DNA of 64,000 bases from Escherichia ruysiae (GCF_031323975.1 NZ_JAVIWS010000001.1:1984001-2048000), one strand, 5' to 3'. Shown: positions 7,961 through 20,271, counted from the stretch's first letter. Notes: generated from the letters alone by a model not told the origin. Translations and numbers: made by a program.

Positions 7961-9325
7961 TCAGCCGCAGACCACTTTTATCGCCAGTCCTCCGCGTGAA
8001 GTTTCGCGGTATTTATCGTTCATATCTTTGCCGGTTTCATACATCGTCTCGATCACTTTATCGAGCGAAACACGCGGTGCAGAGGTACGCCGCATTGCCA
8101 TCCGCGCGGCGTTTACCGCTTTCACAGCGTTGATAGCGTTACGTTCAATACACGGAATTTGCACTTGTCCGGCAACCGGATCGCAGGTCAGCCCAAGGTT
8201 ATGCTCCATAGCGATTTCCGCCGCATTGCATACCTGCGCCGGGCTGCCGCCCAGCAGTTCGGTTAACCCTGCCGCCGCCATAGAACAGGCCACGCCAATT
8301 TCGCCCTGACACCCCACTTCCGCACCAGAGATGGAGGCATTCATTTTATACAGCGCGCCAATAGCGCCAGCCGCCAGTAGAAAACGGGCGATGGATCGCT
8401 CATTGAGCGGACGGCGGAATTTATCGTAATAGGCCAGCACTGCCGGAATAATACCGCAAGCGCCGTTAGTTGGTGCTGTCACTACACGTCCGCCAGCGGC
8501 GTTTTCTTCGCTGACCGCCAGAGCAAACATATTGATCCAGTCGATGACGTTCATTGGATCGTTAGAGATATTGTCACTAGAGACCAGCAAACGGCGCAGC
8601 GCCACCGCCCGGCGTGGGACATTGAGCGGGCCAGGCAATACGCCTTCGGTATTCATGCCGCGTTCAATACCGTCGTGCATCACCTGCCAGATACGAGCAA
8701 ACCCTGCATCAATTTCCGCTTTGCTGCGCAGCGCCAGCTCGTTATGCATCATCAGGCCAGAAATAGACAGGCCGTTGTAATCACACATTTTCAGCAGTTC
8801 GCCTGCCGAGTGGAAGTCATAAGGTACGGGTGTTTCGACATCGTGCGACAGGCCGAAGTGTTCTTCTTCAACGATAAACCCGCCGCCGACAGAGTAATAG
8901 GTTTTGCTTAATAGCTCTTCCTGCCCGTTCCAGGCAGTAATCCGCATCCCGTTCTCATGACGAGACAACATTTCGGGATGGAAGATAATGTTCTTTGCTA
9001 CAGGAAAATCAACAATATGCGCACCAGAAGCCACCGGCAGTCGCCCACTGCGCGTCACAAGTTCAATAAATGCAGGGATCTCATCAATAACAACATCCTG
9101 CGGGCTGTTTCCTGCCAGTCCCATAATGATGGCGATATCCGTGGCATGGCCTTTGCCCGTCAGTGACAACGACCCGTAAAGATCGACCACAATATGACTT
9201 GTTGCAGTTAATAAGCCACTACTCACCAGTCGGTCGATAAAACTTTTTCCAGCATTCATTGGCCCCACGGTATGCGAACTGGAGGGGCCAATACCAATTT
9301 TGAAAATATCGAATGCACTAATCAT
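7961..9325 (-). CDS. tdcG: L-serine dehydratase TdcG
   Basis: A 454-residue iron-sulfur L-serine deaminase converting serine to pyruvate and ammonia. The start at MISAFDIFKIGIGPSSSHT matches K-12; an upstream in-frame start at 9376 has no support. The N-terminal domain carries SSSHTVGPM, and the C-terminal catalytic domain carries the cluster cysteine motifs NGACGIIPA, EVGCQGEIGVACSM and LTCDPVAG. It is the last gene of the tdc operon, 68 bases after tdcF. Paralogues SdaA and SdaB are elsewhere in the chromosome. Confidence 0.94.
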   Translation of the reverse strand: MISAFDIFKIGIGPSSSHTVGPMNAGKSFIDRLVSSGLLTATSHIVVDLYGSLSLTGKGHATDIAIIMGLAGNSPQDVVIDEIPAFIELVTRSGRLPVASGAHIVDFPVAKNIIFHPEMLSRHENGMRITAWNGQEELLSKTYYSVGGGFIVEEEHFGLSHDVETPVPYDFHSAGELLKMCDYNGLSISGLMMHNELALRSKAEIDAGFARIWQVMHDGIERGMNTEGVLPGPLNVPRRAVALRRLLVSSDNISNDPMNVIDWINMFALAVSEENAAGGRVVTAPTNGACGIIPAVLAYYDKFRRPLNERSIARFLLAAGAIGALYKMNASISGAEVGCQGEIGVACSMAAAGLTELLGGSPAQVCNAAEIAMEHNLGLTCDPVAGQVQIPCIERNAINAVKAVNAARMAMRRTSAPRVSLDKVIETMYETGKDMNDKYRETSRGGLAIKVVCG

Positions 9326-9393
9326 AACCACACTCTCGGATTGCCATTCTGTGAAGAGGGCGGGACGACTCTGCAATCGCCCCGCTCCGGGCT

Positions 9394-9783
9394 TTACACG
9401 CTACGTACTGCGATAGCTTCAATTTCCAGCTTCACATCTTTCGGCAAACGCGCGACCTGCACGCAGCTACGGGTCGGGTAAGTCGCCTGATGCTCATCGA
9501 AGAACTGCTTATAGACTTCATTGATGGTGGCAAAGTCGTTCAGATCGGTGATGAATACCGTCATCTTGATGATATCGCCCACGGTGAGGCCAGCAGCAAC
9601 CACGATCGCTTTGACGTTTTCAAGGCTTAAACGCGCCTGATCTTTCACATCAGCCGGGATCTCGCCAGTCTGCGGGCAAACCGGAATTTGTCCGGAGGTG
9701 AAGACCATGCTGCCTAAATCAACGCCCTGAACATAAGGGCCGATTGCGCCAGGGGCACGTTGCGTTTCGATAATCTTTTTCAT
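9394..9783 (-). CDS. tdcF: RidA-family reactive-imine deaminase TdcF
   Basis: A 129-residue YjgF/YER057c/UK114 (RidA) family protein, full length. The conserved features are GPYVQGVDLGSMVFTSGQIP near the N-terminus and the C-terminal RSCVQVARLPKDVKLEIEAIA, with the arginine that binds the carboxylate. Family members hydrolyse the enamine/imine intermediates released by PLP-dependent dehydratases, which fits its place in an operon with TdcB and TdcG. It lies 13 bases after tdcE. Confidence 0.94.
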   Translation of the reverse strand: MKKIIETQRAPGAIGPYVQGVDLGSMVFTSGQIPVCPQTGEIPADVKDQARLSLENVKAIVVAAGLTVGDIIKMTVFITDLNDFATINEVYKQFFDEHQATYPTRSCVQVARLPKDVKLEIEAIAVRSV

Positions 9784-9796
9784 ACATCCTCCGGCG

Positions 9797-12091
9797 TCAG
9801 AGCGCCTGGGTAAAGGTACGTGAAATCACATCCTGTTGCTGTTCGCGAGTCAGCGCGTTAAAGCGCACAGCGTAGCCAGAGACACGGATTGTCAGGTTCG
9901 GGTATTTTTCCGGGTGCTCAATGGCATCCAACAACATTTCCCGATTCATAACGTTAACGTTGAGATGTTGACCGCCTTCGATGTCCGCTTCGTGATGGAA
10001 ATATCCATCCAGCAGACCAACAAGGTTGGTTTTGCGTACCGGATCTTCTTTACCCAGCGCCGCCGGGACGATCGAGAAGGTGTACGAAATACCGTCTTTG
10101 GCGTAAGTGAACGGCAGTTTCGCCACGGAAGTCAGCGAGGCTACCGCGCCTTTGCGGTCACGACCGTGCATCGGGTTAGCGCCCGGCGCAAACGGCGTAC
10201 CCGCGCGGCGACCGTCCGGTGTGTTACCGGTTTTCTGTCCGTACACCACGTTAGAAGTGATAGTCAGGATCGACTGGGTCGGCACGGCGTTACGATAGGT
10301 TGGCAGTGCTTTAATTTTCTTCATAAAGCGTTCAACCAGGTCACAAGCAATACTGTCTACACGCTCGTCGTTGTTGCCGTACTGTGGATATTCGCCGTCG
10401 ATTTCAAAGTCCACCGCCAGACCGTTTTCGTCACGGATGGGTTTCACACGGGCATATTTAATAGCGGAAAGTGAATCCGTCGCCACCGACAGACCCGCGA
10501 TGCCGCAAGCCATGGTGCGATAGACATCACGATCGTGCAGCGCCATCAGCGAGGCTTCATAGCTGTACTTGTCGTGCATGTAGTGGATGATGTTCAGCGC
10601 GCTGATGTACTGCACCGCCAGCCAGTCCATGAAATGGTCGAGGCTGTCCATGACTTTGTTGTAATCCAGCACGTCGTCCATCAATGGTGCCGTTTTCGGG
10701 CCGACCTGAATCTTCAGCTTCTCGTCCACCCCGCCGTTGATTGCGTACAGCAGTGTTTTCGCCAGGTTAGCGCGTGCGCCGAAGAACTGCATCTGCTTAC
10801 CAATCACCATTGGGCTGACGCAGCAGGCAATCGCGTAATCGTCGCTGTTGAAGTCAGTACGCATCAGATCGTCGTTTTCATACTGCAAAGAAGAGGTGAC
10901 GATAGATACTTGCGCCGCATATTTTTTGAAGGCAATCGGCAATGCTTCCGACCACAGAATAGTCAGGTTTGGTTCCGGCGCTGGTCCCATGGTGTGTAGG
11001 GTATGCAGATAGCGGAAGGAGTTTTTAGTCACCAGAGTGCGGCCATCCAGCCCCATCCCGCCGATCACTTCCGTCGCCCAGATGGGATCGCCGGAGAACA
11101 ACGAATCAAATTCCGGTGTACGCAGGAAGCGCACCATGCGGATCTTCATGATGAAGTGGTCGATCAGTTCCTGCGCCTGCTGCTCATTAAGCACACCGGC
11201 TTTAAAATCGCGCTCGATGTAGATATCGAGGAACGATGCGGTACGACCCAGAGACATTGCGCCGCCGTTTTGCGATTTCACCGCCGCCAGGTAAGCGAAG
11301 TAGAGCCACTGCACCGCTTCCTGCGCATTCTGCGCCGGACGGGAGATGTCGAAGCCGTATTTCGCCGCCATTTCCTGAATCTGCAACAGCGCATGACGAT
11401 GTTCTGCCAGCTCTTCACGCAGACGGATGGTGGCTTCAAGATCCTCACCTTTTTCCAGACGAGACTGGAGATCGGCAAATTGCAGTTCGCGTTCACGTAC
11501 CAGATAACTGATGCCGTACAGCGCCACGCGGCGATAGTCTCCGATGATACGACCACGACCATAACCGTCCGGCAAACCGGTCAGTACGCCAGATTTACGG
11601 CAGCGCAGCATATCAGGTGAGTAAACATCAAATACGCCCTGATTATGGGTTTTACGCAGATCGGTAAAGATGTACTCAAATTCGCTGTCCATTTCACGGC
11701 CATATGCGTGGAATGAACTTTTAATCATATTAATGCCGCCAAACGGATGCAGCGCGCGCTTTAACGGCGCATCGGTTTGCAGACCAACAATTTTTTCCAG
11801 CGGCTGATTAATATAACCAGCATCATGGGCGGTAATGGTAGTGGCAATATTAGTATCGAAATCAACCGGCGCGTGGGTCGCATTTTCGATACGAATGCCT
11901 TCCATTACTTTTTCCCACAATGCCGTGGTCGCTGGCGTTGCTTCAGCAAGGAAAGATTCATCACCTTCATAAGGCGTATAATTGTGTTGAATAAAATCGC
12001 GGACATTAATTTCGTTTTTCCAGTCCGTACCTTTAAAGCCAAACCATGCGTCGGCGTACAGCTTATCGCTGGTATCAATATCTACCTTCAT
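9797..12091 (-). CDS. tdcE: 2-ketobutyrate/pyruvate formate-lyase TdcE
   Basis: A 764-residue glycyl-radical enzyme, a paralogue of PflB, that cleaves 2-ketobutyrate or pyruvate with CoA to propionyl- or acetyl-CoA and formate. The paired active-site cysteines are in [10 protein letters not shown] near residue 420, and the radical glycine is in RVSGYAVRF about 30 residues from the end. Activation is by the PflA activase encoded elsewhere. It sits 33 bases after tdcD, so keto acid cleavage and acyl-phosphate use are coupled in one transcript. Confidence 0.96.
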   Translation of the reverse strand: MKVDIDTSDKLYADAWFGFKGTDWKNEINVRDFIQHNYTPYEGDESFLAEATPATTALWEKVMEGIRIENATHAPVDFDTNIATTITAHDAGYINQPLEKIVGLQTDAPLKRALHPFGGINMIKSSFHAYGREMDSEFEYIFTDLRKTHNQGVFDVYSPDMLRCRKSGVLTGLPDGYGRGRIIGDYRRVALYGISYLVRERELQFADLQSRLEKGEDLEATIRLREELAEHRHALLQIQEMAAKYGFDISRPAQNAQEAVQWLYFAYLAAVKSQNGGAMSLGRTASFLDIYIERDFKAGVLNEQQAQELIDHFIMKIRMVRFLRTPEFDSLFSGDPIWATEVIGGMGLDGRTLVTKNSFRYLHTLHTMGPAPEPNLTILWSEALPIAFKKYAAQVSIVTSSLQYENDDLMRTDFNSDDYAIACCVSPMVIGKQMQFFGARANLAKTLLYAINGGVDEKLKIQVGPKTAPLMDDVLDYNKVMDSLDHFMDWLAVQYISALNIIHYMHDKYSYEASLMALHDRDVYRTMACGIAGLSVATDSLSAIKYARVKPIRDENGLAVDFEIDGEYPQYGNNDERVDSIACDLVERFMKKIKALPTYRNAVPTQSILTITSNVVYGQKTGNTPDGRRAGTPFAPGANPMHGRDRKGAVASLTSVAKLPFTYAKDGISYTFSIVPAALGKEDPVRKTNLVGLLDGYFHHEADIEGGQHLNVNVMNREMLLDAIEHPEKYPNLTIRVSGYAVRFNALTREQQQDVISRTFTQAL

Positions 12092-12124
12092 GAAAAATAA
12101 TCTCTCTACAAGACTTCAACTAAA

Positions 12125-13333
12125 TTATGCAAATTCTGCGGGAGCGTTAACTTTGCCTAAATGAATTGCATCTAAGGCAATCATTTTTTCTTCATTAGTC
12201 GGAATAACGGCGCAAATTACGCGCGCATTTTCACTGGAAATAATACGTTCACCGTAGGAATTAGATTGATTATTCATTTCCACATCAATCTCAACGCCTA
12301 ATACGGCTAAATGTTCCATGACCAGACGACGAATTAAACTTGAGTTTTCGCCTATTCCGCCGGTAAATATAATGCCATCCAGACGATGTAATGAGGCAGC
12401 GTGTCCGGCAATATGACGGGCAATTCGATGAACAAAAGTTTTAATTGCCAGTTGTGCGCGCTCGTGTCCTTCATGCCAGGCTTTTTCCAGTACGCGCAGG
12501 TCGGAAGAAAGACCGGAAATACCTAATAATCCCGACTCTTTATTCACTATGCGTTCCAGATCGCCCAGGCTCTGATTGGTTTGACTGGCAACCCAGGACA
12601 TCGCGCCGAAGTCGACATCACCACTGCGCGTCCCCATCATCAAGCCTTCCAGCGGCGTCATTCCCATTGAAGTATCTACGCTCTGACCGTTACGAACCGC
12701 GCAGATTGACGCGCCATTGCCAAGATGCGCCACAACCAGCCCGGAGTCATCTTCCGCCAGGTCCAGCAGCGAATGGGCGCGCTGGGAAACATAGCGGTGC
12801 GAGGTTCCGTGGAAACCATAACGGCGCACACCTAACTCTTCATAATATTTCCACGGCAGGCCGTATAAATAAGCATCCGGAGCCATAGTCTGGTGGAAAC
12901 TGGTATCAAATACCGCCACCTGAGTTACGCCAGGAAATAATTGCTGCGCCGATTCAATGCCACTTAAATTGGCGTAATTATGCAGCGGCGCCAGTGGAGA
13001 AACGCGGCGGATATTATCAATGACCTCATCGGTAATAATAGCGGACTCGGTAAAAATACTGCCGCCGTGGGCGATGCGGTGGCCAATTAAGGCCACACTG
13101 TCATTTAAATTCCGTTTTTCCAGTTCAAATGCGATTGCCTTCAATGCACCTTCGTAGCTGTGGTGAGCCAGCGGTGCTGGCTCTCCCCCATTTACGGATA
13201 AGAATGCATTTTCCGAGTTAATACCATCGGCAATACCTGACATTAATACTTCACAGTCACAGGTATCGAGCACGGAAAACTTAATCGAAGACGAACCACA
13301 GTTAATAACCAAAACAACCGGAAATTCATTCAT
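12125..13333 (-). CDS. tdcD: Propionate/acetate kinase TdcD
   Basis: A 402-residue ASKHA-fold kinase making ATP from propionyl phosphate. The start is taken at [16 protein letters not shown], four codons inside the longest reading, matching K-12. Family motifs visible are [11 protein letters not shown] at the N-terminus, FDTSFHQTM and [10 protein letters not shown] in the middle and FTGGIGENS in the C-terminal domain. It completes the threonine to propionate route: TdcB makes 2-ketobutyrate, TdcE makes propionyl-CoA, Pta makes propionyl phosphate and TdcD recovers ATP. Confidence 0.95.
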   Translation of the reverse strand: MNEFPVVLVINCGSSSIKFSVLDTCDCEVLMSGIADGINSENAFLSVNGGEPAPLAHHSYEGALKAIAFELEKRNLNDSVALIGHRIAHGGSIFTESAIITDEVIDNIRRVSPLAPLHNYANLSGIESAQQLFPGVTQVAVFDTSFHQTMAPDAYLYGLPWKYYEELGVRRYGFHGTSHRYVSQRAHSLLDLAEDDSGLVVAHLGNGASICAVRNGQSVDTSMGMTPLEGLMMGTRSGDVDFGAMSWVASQTNQSLGDLERIVNKESGLLGISGLSSDLRVLEKAWHEGHERAQLAIKTFVHRIARHIAGHAASLHRLDGIIFTGGIGENSSLIRRLVMEHLAVLGVEIDVEMNNQSNSYGERIISSENARVICAVIPTNEEKMIALDAIHLGKVNAPAEFA

Positions 13334-13358
13334 CTCTTTTCTCATCCTGAGTTACGGA

Positions 13359-14693
<1,335 letters not shown>

Positions 14694-14711
14694 CTATCCT
14701 CAACGAATTAA

Positions 14712-15701
14712 TTAAGCGTCAACGAAACCGGTGATTTGAGAGACGCGAGAAAGATCGATATTACCGCCAGAAATAATACTGACGGTTTTTCTGTTTTGAA
14801 TATATTGGTCTAATTTACCGCTTAATAATGCAGCACATGCCAAAGCGCCTGCACCTTCGGTAACGACTTTATTACGCTGAATTAAGGCAATCATACTGTT
14901 TCTGATTTCGTCTTCACTAACCAGCACGATGTCATCGACTAATTCACGAACGATTTCGTAAGTTAAATTACCCGGGCGGGCGACATCACAACCATCCGCC
15001 AGGGTGCCGGTAGTTCGGTGCGTGGTTATTTCTCCGGAGTGGAAAGAAGCCGCCATGCCGTGAACGTTTTCTGACTGCACACCAATAACACGAATGGTCG
15101 GGTTAATAGATTTAATTGCCACCGCAATACCGGCAATTAAACCGCCACCGCCAATTGGCACAATGACGTTATCGACATCATAAAGATCTTCCATAATTTC
15201 CAGCCCAATGGTTCCCTGACCGGCAATCACTTTCGGATCATCATAAGGTGGAATAAAGATGCGACCTTCCGTTTCGACAATTTCGCTCACTTTGGCGATG
15301 GTGTCGTTGAAGTTATCGCCGTGCAGTACCACTTCAGCAGAGTAGTCACACGTTGCCGCAACTTTTGATTTTGGCGCGCCTTTCGGCATTACAACTTTAC
15401 CATCAATCCCCAACATCGCACAGGAGAGCGAAACCCCTTGCGCGTGGTTCCCTGCTGAACAGGCCACGACACCTTTACGTCTCTCAGCATCAGTTAAGGA
15501 GCTTAATTTATTAAATGCGCCACGAATTTTAAATGACCCGGTACGCTGCATGTTTTCAAACTTAAGGAATATTTCACCTTTGCAACGTTCGCTAAAATAG
15601 TTAGATCGAGGCATGCCTGTTTTATAAATTCGCCCAGCCAGACGTTGTTTTGCTTCAATAATGTCATCAATAGCAACCGGCAGATCGTATGTAATATGCA
15701 T
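14712..15701 (-). CDS. tdcB: Catabolic threonine dehydratase TdcB
   Basis: A 329-residue PLP-dependent dehydratase that deaminates threonine to 2-ketobutyrate (and serine to pyruvate). The PLP lysine is K58 in TGSFKIRG, and the phosphate-binding glycine loop is [11 protein letters not shown] near residue 180. It has no C-terminal ACT domain, as expected for the AMP-activated catabolic enzyme rather than biosynthetic IlvA. It follows tdcA by 99 bases. Confidence 0.96.
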   Translation of the reverse strand: MHITYDLPVAIDDIIEAKQRLAGRIYKTGMPRSNYFSERCKGEIFLKFENMQRTGSFKIRGAFNKLSSLTDAERRKGVVACSAGNHAQGVSLSCAMLGIDGKVVMPKGAPKSKVAATCDYSAEVVLHGDNFNDTIAKVSEIVETEGRIFIPPYDDPKVIAGQGTIGLEIMEDLYDVDNVIVPIGGGGLIAGIAVAIKSINPTIRVIGVQSENVHGMAASFHSGEITTHRTTGTLADGCDVARPGNLTYEIVRELVDDIVLVSEDEIRNSMIALIQRNKVVTEGAGALACAALLSGKLDQYIQNRKTVSIISGGNIDLSRVSQITGFVDA

Positions 15702-15800
15702 TATAAAACCTCTTAGCCTGAATTAAATATGTAGGTAACCGTAACCAGCACCTGCAAAAAGGCAGGTGGATTATTTATGTTTAAATAAAAAAACAAATAA

Positions 15801-16739
15801 CTAACAAGATTCTATTAATTGCTTTCGTCTACACCCATTATAAGATGAATATTCTTTGGCTAATTCCACCAAAACCGATGCTGCTTTTTTAATACGATAA
15901 TTTTTCGACCATACTGCGGCATATTGCGCTACCGGTAATGTTTCCTCAACCGGAATGGTAATAAATTGATTAGAACCAAAAGGTGAAGTCATATCGCAGG
16001 GAATCACGGTTAAGAAATCAGCATTGAGAACAAGATTATAAATTGTCACGACTGAGTCGGTTTTAACAATGTTTTCAATACTGATGCCATTTCTTTGTAA
16101 CGTGGTGAGTAGTTCGCTGTAGTATCCCATATTCGTTTGCGGCAACACCCACTGTTCGTTTTTCAAAGACTCCAGCGTGGTGGTGCCGGTGGATGTTCGG
16201 GACTTACTGGCAACCAGTACGAACTCTGACTCGAACAGCGGCTCGACATGCAAATCCTGAAGCTTCATTTCTGCACTTAACGTACCTATCGCAAAATCCA
16301 GACGCCCGTCGCGGATAGCCGGTAAGAACGAGGACAATTGCGCTTCATACATTGAGACCTGCGCTTTCGGGAACACCTCTTTGAATTTGTTGATCATCCC
16401 GGACATAAAGGTAAAGCCGATCAGCGATGGAAAACCAAATGAAACCTCCACGACTGCATCAGAGGACATACCGCTAATCTCATTAACCATATTTTTCATT
16501 TCGCGGGTAATGGATTCGGAGCGTGAGAGCAACAATTGACCAGCTGGCGTCAGCGTTACGCCGGTATTTTTCCGCACCACTAATTCCACGCCAAAATAAT
16601 CTTCGATATCGTTAATGATTTTACTGACCGCTGGTTGAGTTAACCCTAATTCTTTTGCAGCCGAGCCAATAGAGCCACTTCTAATGACTTCCTGAAAGAC
16701 TACCAGGTGTTGCGTTTTAGGAAGAAGAATAGTGCTCAT
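15801..16739 (-). CDS. tdcA: LysR-family activator of the tdc operon, TdcA
   Basis: A 312-residue LysR-type regulator and the first gene of the operon it activates. The N-terminal helix-turn-helix lies at about residues 14-60 (EVIRSGSIGSAAKELGLTQPAVSKII), followed by the effector-binding domain. Known control of the operon includes CRP, IHF, TdcA itself and TdcR under anaerobic conditions; a clear CRP site lies 64 bases upstream of its start. Confidence 0.95.
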   Translation of the reverse strand: MSTILLPKTQHLVVFQEVIRSGSIGSAAKELGLTQPAVSKIINDIEDYFGVELVVRKNTGVTLTPAGQLLLSRSESITREMKNMVNEISGMSSDAVVEVSFGFPSLIGFTFMSGMINKFKEVFPKAQVSMYEAQLSSFLPAIRDGRLDFAIGTLSAEMKLQDLHVEPLFESEFVLVASKSRTSTGTTTLESLKNEQWVLPQTNMGYYSELLTTLQRNGISIENIVKTDSVVTIYNLVLNADFLTVIPCDMTSPFGSNQFITIPVEETLPVAQYAAVWSKNYRIKKAASVLVELAKEYSSYNGCRRKQLIESC

Positions 16740-16802
16740 AACAACCCGCGTTAATTACCTCATTGACGGTATGAAGTGTATCAAAATGCAATGAATAGGA
16801 TA

Positions 16803-16818
16803 TGTGCGACCACTCACA
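16803..16818. promoter_or_regulatory. CRP site of the tdcA promoter
   Basis: TGTGC-GACCAC-TCACA matches the CRP consensus TGTGA-N6-TCACA with one mismatch and corresponds to the known CRP site of the tdc promoter. The surrounding AT-rich region 16740-16974 is the tdcA/tdcR divergent control region; IHF is known to act here, but I did not fix its site. Confidence 0.8.
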
Positions 16819-16974
16819 AATTAACTTTCATTAGTTTTCCAGGTATATCCTTAAAGGCATACAATCATTTAATATCAATGAGTTAGATAAATAAAATCAA
16901 CACAAAGGCTGACTTTTATCAAAAAAACAAGGGGGGATAACCATATTTTATGGCGATAACGACACACTTAATTT

Positions 16975-17271
16975 TTGTTATTAAAAAATGCTCTTAGACG
17001 ATATTTCAAGCAATTATCGTGTATTTCGCAGACGACTTTTAAGTTAAATTTAATTAGCAAGTTATCAAATTTTATTATAAATAAATCATTTCCACAGATA
17101 AATAATGCGGTACATCACATTTTTTTGCGCTATTTGTTGGAGATAGAACATTTATTTTATCAATATTTTAAAATCTCGAATACAGATATTGATCATCTCG
17201 AACAATTGATTAACGTCATTCATTGTCTCTTTTGCAGAACGTCATTTTGTGAATGCAATCGTTTTCCATGA
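16975..17271 (+). CDS. tdcR: Probable TdcR, tdc operon activator (start uncertain)
   Basis: An AT-rich frame of 98 codons, divergent from tdcA, in the position of tdcR, the small activator of the tdc operon. The frame opens at TTG 16975 right after a stop, with no convincing ribosome site. A better-looking ATG at 16950 reads MAITTHLIFVIKK in another frame and ends after 15 codons, and a one-base change in the A6 run at 16983-16988 would join it to this frame. The protein is basic and rich in leucine, isoleucine and phenylalanine, with no domain I recognise. Identity rests mainly on position, and it may be frameshifted. Confidence 0.55.
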   Translation: MLLKNALRRYFKQLSCISQTTFKLNLISKLSNFIINKSFPQINNAVHHIFLRYLLEIEHLFYQYFKISNTDIDHLEQLINVIHCLFCRTSFCECNRFP

Positions 17272-17400
17272 TTTATTCTCGCATTCCGGTTGCGGAACAG
17301 TATTTTGTGTTGAGGATCACAAAACTAATAATTGCCATTCGAAGTAAGTTATCAGAAGAGAGCACGGGGTGACTAAAAAGAGTGTTTATATTGGGCTTCC
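17272..17400. other. Short spacer where K-12 carries yhaB and yhaC
   Basis: Only about 130 bases separate the tdcR frame from the rnpB-associated repeats. K-12, as I recall, has the two genes yhaB and yhaC (together near 1.8 kb) in this interval. No gene is visible here. Confidence 0.6.
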
Positions 17401-17735
17401 TTTTGGGTATAGCGTCGTGGACAGTCATTCATCTTACCGCTCGCTCCAAAAGCAAAAACCCGCCAGTTTGCACTGCCGGGTTTTCGTTAAAACAGGTGAA
17501 ACTGACCGATAAGCCGCTTTCTTTTGGGTATAGCGTCGTGGACAGTCATTCATCTTACTGCCTGCTTCAAAAGCAAAAACCCGCCAGTTTTGCACTGGCG
17601 GGTTTCTGTTGAAGAGGTGAAACTGACCGATAAGCCGCTTTCTTTTGGGTATAGCGTCGTGGACAGTCATTCATCTTACCGCCCGCTCCAAAAGCAAAAA
17701 CCCGCCAGTTTTGCACTGGCGGGTTTCTGTTGAAG
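17401..17735. repeat. Tandem copies of the rnpB 3' end
   Basis: Three repeats begin with a GGGTATAGCG stretch; the shared TCGTGGACAGTCATTC element starts at 17415, 17536 and 17657, a 121-base period, and again inside rnpB at 17766. Each unit copies the last part of rnpB plus a terminator. The units differ slightly: the first has CCGCCAGTTTGCACTGCCGGG with imperfect arms. Such duplications downstream of rnpB are known in E. coli. Confidence 0.9.
17694..17731 (-). terminator. rnpB terminator (first of three repeated copies)
   Basis: Read on the minus strand, an AACCCGCCAGT / ACTGGCGGGTT stem is followed by TTTTGCTTTT. The same hairpin recurs in the next two 121-base units at about 17573-17610 and, with weaker pairing, 17452-17488, giving serial terminators beyond rnpB. 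Confidence 0.85.
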
Positions 17736-18112
<377 letters not shown>

Positions 18113-18119
18113 GGCGCGA

Positions 18120-18148
18120 AGTATAGAGGGTTTGCGCGCCCTTGTCAC
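18120..18148 (-). promoter_or_regulatory. rnpB promoter
   Basis: On the minus strand GTGACA, a 17-base spacer and TATACT lie just upstream of the rnpB 5' end at 18112. The -35 hexamer overlaps the garK stop codon, so the promoter sits in the end of the preceding gene. Confidence 0.85.
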
Positions 18149-19290
18149 CCCGCGTTACGCATTCCAATCGCCAGCGTCGCGGCGATATTGCGTGAAGCAC
18201 GGTAAATATTGTCATAAGCCCCTCTGAAAGCTTCATCCAGCGTAACAATACTGTTCAACACGCTGAATACAGCATCGATGCCATGCTGATGCACAACGCC
18301 GACATCCTTCGTCAGACTACCCGCAATACCAATTACCGGTTTATTGTATTTCTTCGCGACGTTCGCTACGCCAATCGGCACTTTACCGTGAACGCTCTGG
18401 CTATCAATGCGGCCTTCTCCGGTGATCACCAACGAGCAATCATGAATATGTTCTTCCAGATTGAGCGCCGTCGTCACAATCTCAATGCCGCTCTTTAGCT
18501 CTGCGCCAAGAAACGCCATTAGCGCCGCCCCCATGCCGCCTGCCGCCCCTGCACCAGGAACGTTTTTCACATCAACATGCAGCAATTTTTTGATGACATC
18601 AGCATAGTGAGAGAGATTCTTGTCCAGCTCGATAATCGTGGCTTCATTAGCCCCTTTTTGCGGGCCAAAAATACGCGAAGCACCGTTATCGCCCACCAGT
18701 GGATTAGTGACATCGCAGGCGACGCGAATAGCGCAATCTTTTAAACGCGGATCGAGGCCGGAGATATCAATATCATTCAGGGTATTAAGACTGCCGCCGC
18801 CAAAACCGATTTCATTACCGTTGACATCGCTTAACTTCGCCCCCAGCGCCTGCATCATCCCCGCACCGCCGTCGTTGGTGGCACTGCCGCCGATGCCAAT
18901 AATAATACTGGTCGCGCCACTCTCCAGCGCCTGCAAAATTAACTCTCCCGTGCCGCGAGAAGTCGTCACCAACGGATCACGCTTTTCCGACGGTACTAAC
19001 GCCAGCCCACTGGCCGCCGCCATTTCAATAAACGCGGTTTTACCATCGCCAGAGATCCCCCAACTGGCATTCACCTTCTCGCCCAGTGGCCCTGTAACCC
19101 AGGCGTGACGTTCGGAACCCTGGGTAGCTGCAATCATCGCTTCCACCGTTCCTTCGCCGCCATCAGCAACCGGAACAGAAACGTACTGTGCATCAGGAAA
19201 AATTTCCCGAAATCCTTTTTCTATCGCCTGCGCAACCTCGCTGGCAGATAAACTTTCTTTATAAGAGTCTGGGGCGATTACGATTTTCAT
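18145..19290 (-). CDS. garK: Glycerate 2-kinase GarK
   Basis: A 381-residue glycerate kinase of the type-1 family, phosphorylating D-glycerate to 2-phosphoglycerate as the last step of galactarate/glucarate use. The start is MKIVIAPDSYKESLSA at 19290, giving K-12 length; the reading extends upstream to 19371 through REP-like spacer and is not credible. Glycine-rich motifs visible are ADGGEGTVEAM, GIGGSATNDGGAGM and GAGAAGGMGAA. It is the last gene of the gar operon, 96 bases after garR. Confidence 0.95.
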   Translation of the reverse strand: MKIVIAPDSYKESLSASEVAQAIEKGFREIFPDAQYVSVPVADGGEGTVEAMIAATQGSERHAWVTGPLGEKVNASWGISGDGKTAFIEMAAASGLALVPSEKRDPLVTTSRGTGELILQALESGATSIIIGIGGSATNDGGAGMMQALGAKLSDVNGNEIGFGGGSLNTLNDIDISGLDPRLKDCAIRVACDVTNPLVGDNGASRIFGPQKGANEATIIELDKNLSHYADVIKKLLHVDVKNVPGAGAAGGMGAALMAFLGAELKSGIEIVTTALNLEEHIHDCSLVITGEGRIDSQSVHGKVPIGVANVAKKYNKPVIGIAGSLTKDVGVVHQHGIDAVFSVLNSIVTLDEAFRGAYDNIYRASRNIAATLAIGMRNAG

Positions 19291-19386
19291 ACCTGTGCCT
19301 GTTACCACATGACGCCGGAGGGCGTTTCTCTTATTCGGCCTGGATTCCAGGCCCGGATTGCAATACGCCATCCGGGCGCGACGTCA

Positions 19387-20271
19387 TTAACGAGTAACTT
19401 CGACTTTCGCCAGTTTTTCGTAGTAGCACGCCAGGGCGCTATGATCCGCCGTTCCCAAACCATCGGCACGTAGTGCCTGCATCATCTCCATAACCGCAGC
19501 AGTTAGCGGCAATTGCGCACCAACGCCGTGGGAGGTATCCAGCGCATTTGCCAGATCCTTAATATGCAGATCAATACGGAAGCCTGGCTTGAAGTTTCTG
19601 TCCATGACCATAGGCGCTTTGGCGTCAAGAACGGTACTGCCCGCCAGTCCACCGCGAATTGCCTGATAAACCAGATCCGGGTTAACGCCCGCCTTGGTTG
19701 CCAGCGTTAACGCTTCTGACATCGCGGCAATATTCAGCGCCACAATGACCTGGTTTGCCAGTTTGGTGACGTTACCTGCACCGATTTCCCCGGTATGCAC
19801 CACGGAACCCGCCATCGCTTTCATCAAATCATAGTATTTGTCGAAAATAGCCTTGTCGCCGCCCACCATCACTGACAGCGTACCGTCGATGGCTTTCGGT
19901 TCACCGCCGCTCACCGGGGCGTCCAGCATATCAATACCTTTCGCTTTCAGTGCTTCGCTGATTTCACGGCTTGCCAGCGGAGCGATTGAACTCATATCGA
20001 TCAATACCGTACCTGGCTTCGCGCCTTCAATGATGCCATTTTCACCCAGCGCCACCTCTTTCACATGAGGGGAGTTTGGCAGCATGGTTATGATGACGTC
20101 GCACTGTTCAGCGATAGTTTTAGCCGTAGACGCTGTTTCTGCGCCTGCGGCAATCACTTCAGCAATGGCTTCAGGGTTACGGTCAGCAACCACCAGCGAG
20201 TAACCTGCTTTCAGGAGGTTTTTACTCATTGGTTTACCCATAATACCCAGGCCAATAAAACCAACTTTCAT
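19387..20271 (-). CDS. garR: Tartronate semialdehyde reductase GarR
   Basis: A 294-residue member of the 3-hydroxyisobutyrate dehydrogenase family that reduces tartronate semialdehyde to D-glycerate. The N-terminal dinucleotide fold shows GFIGLGIMGKPMSKNL; the substrate loop is DAPVSGGEPKAIDGTLS; the catalytic lysine is in GNVTKLANQ near residue 171. The start at MKVGFIGLG is preferred over an in-frame ATG five codons upstream. It lies 35 bases after garL. Confidence 0.95.
   Translation of the reverse strand: MKVGFIGLGIMGKPMSKNLLKAGYSLVVADRNPEAIAEVIAAGAETASTAKTIAEQCDVIITMLPNSPHVKEVALGENGIIEGAKPGTVLIDMSSIAPLASREISEALKAKGIDMLDAPVSGGEPKAIDGTLSVMVGGDKAIFDKYYDLMKAMAGSVVHTGEIGAGNVTKLANQVIVALNIAAMSEALTLATKAGVNPDLVYQAIRGGLAGSTVLDAKAPMVMDRNFKPGFRIDLHIKDLANALDTSHGVGAQLPLTAAVMEMMQALRADGLGTADHSALACYYEKLAKVEVTR

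Noticed and set aside
19291..19371. N-terminal extension of garK
   Set aside because: It reads through a palindromic, REP-like spacer; the ATG at 19290 begins the conserved protein.
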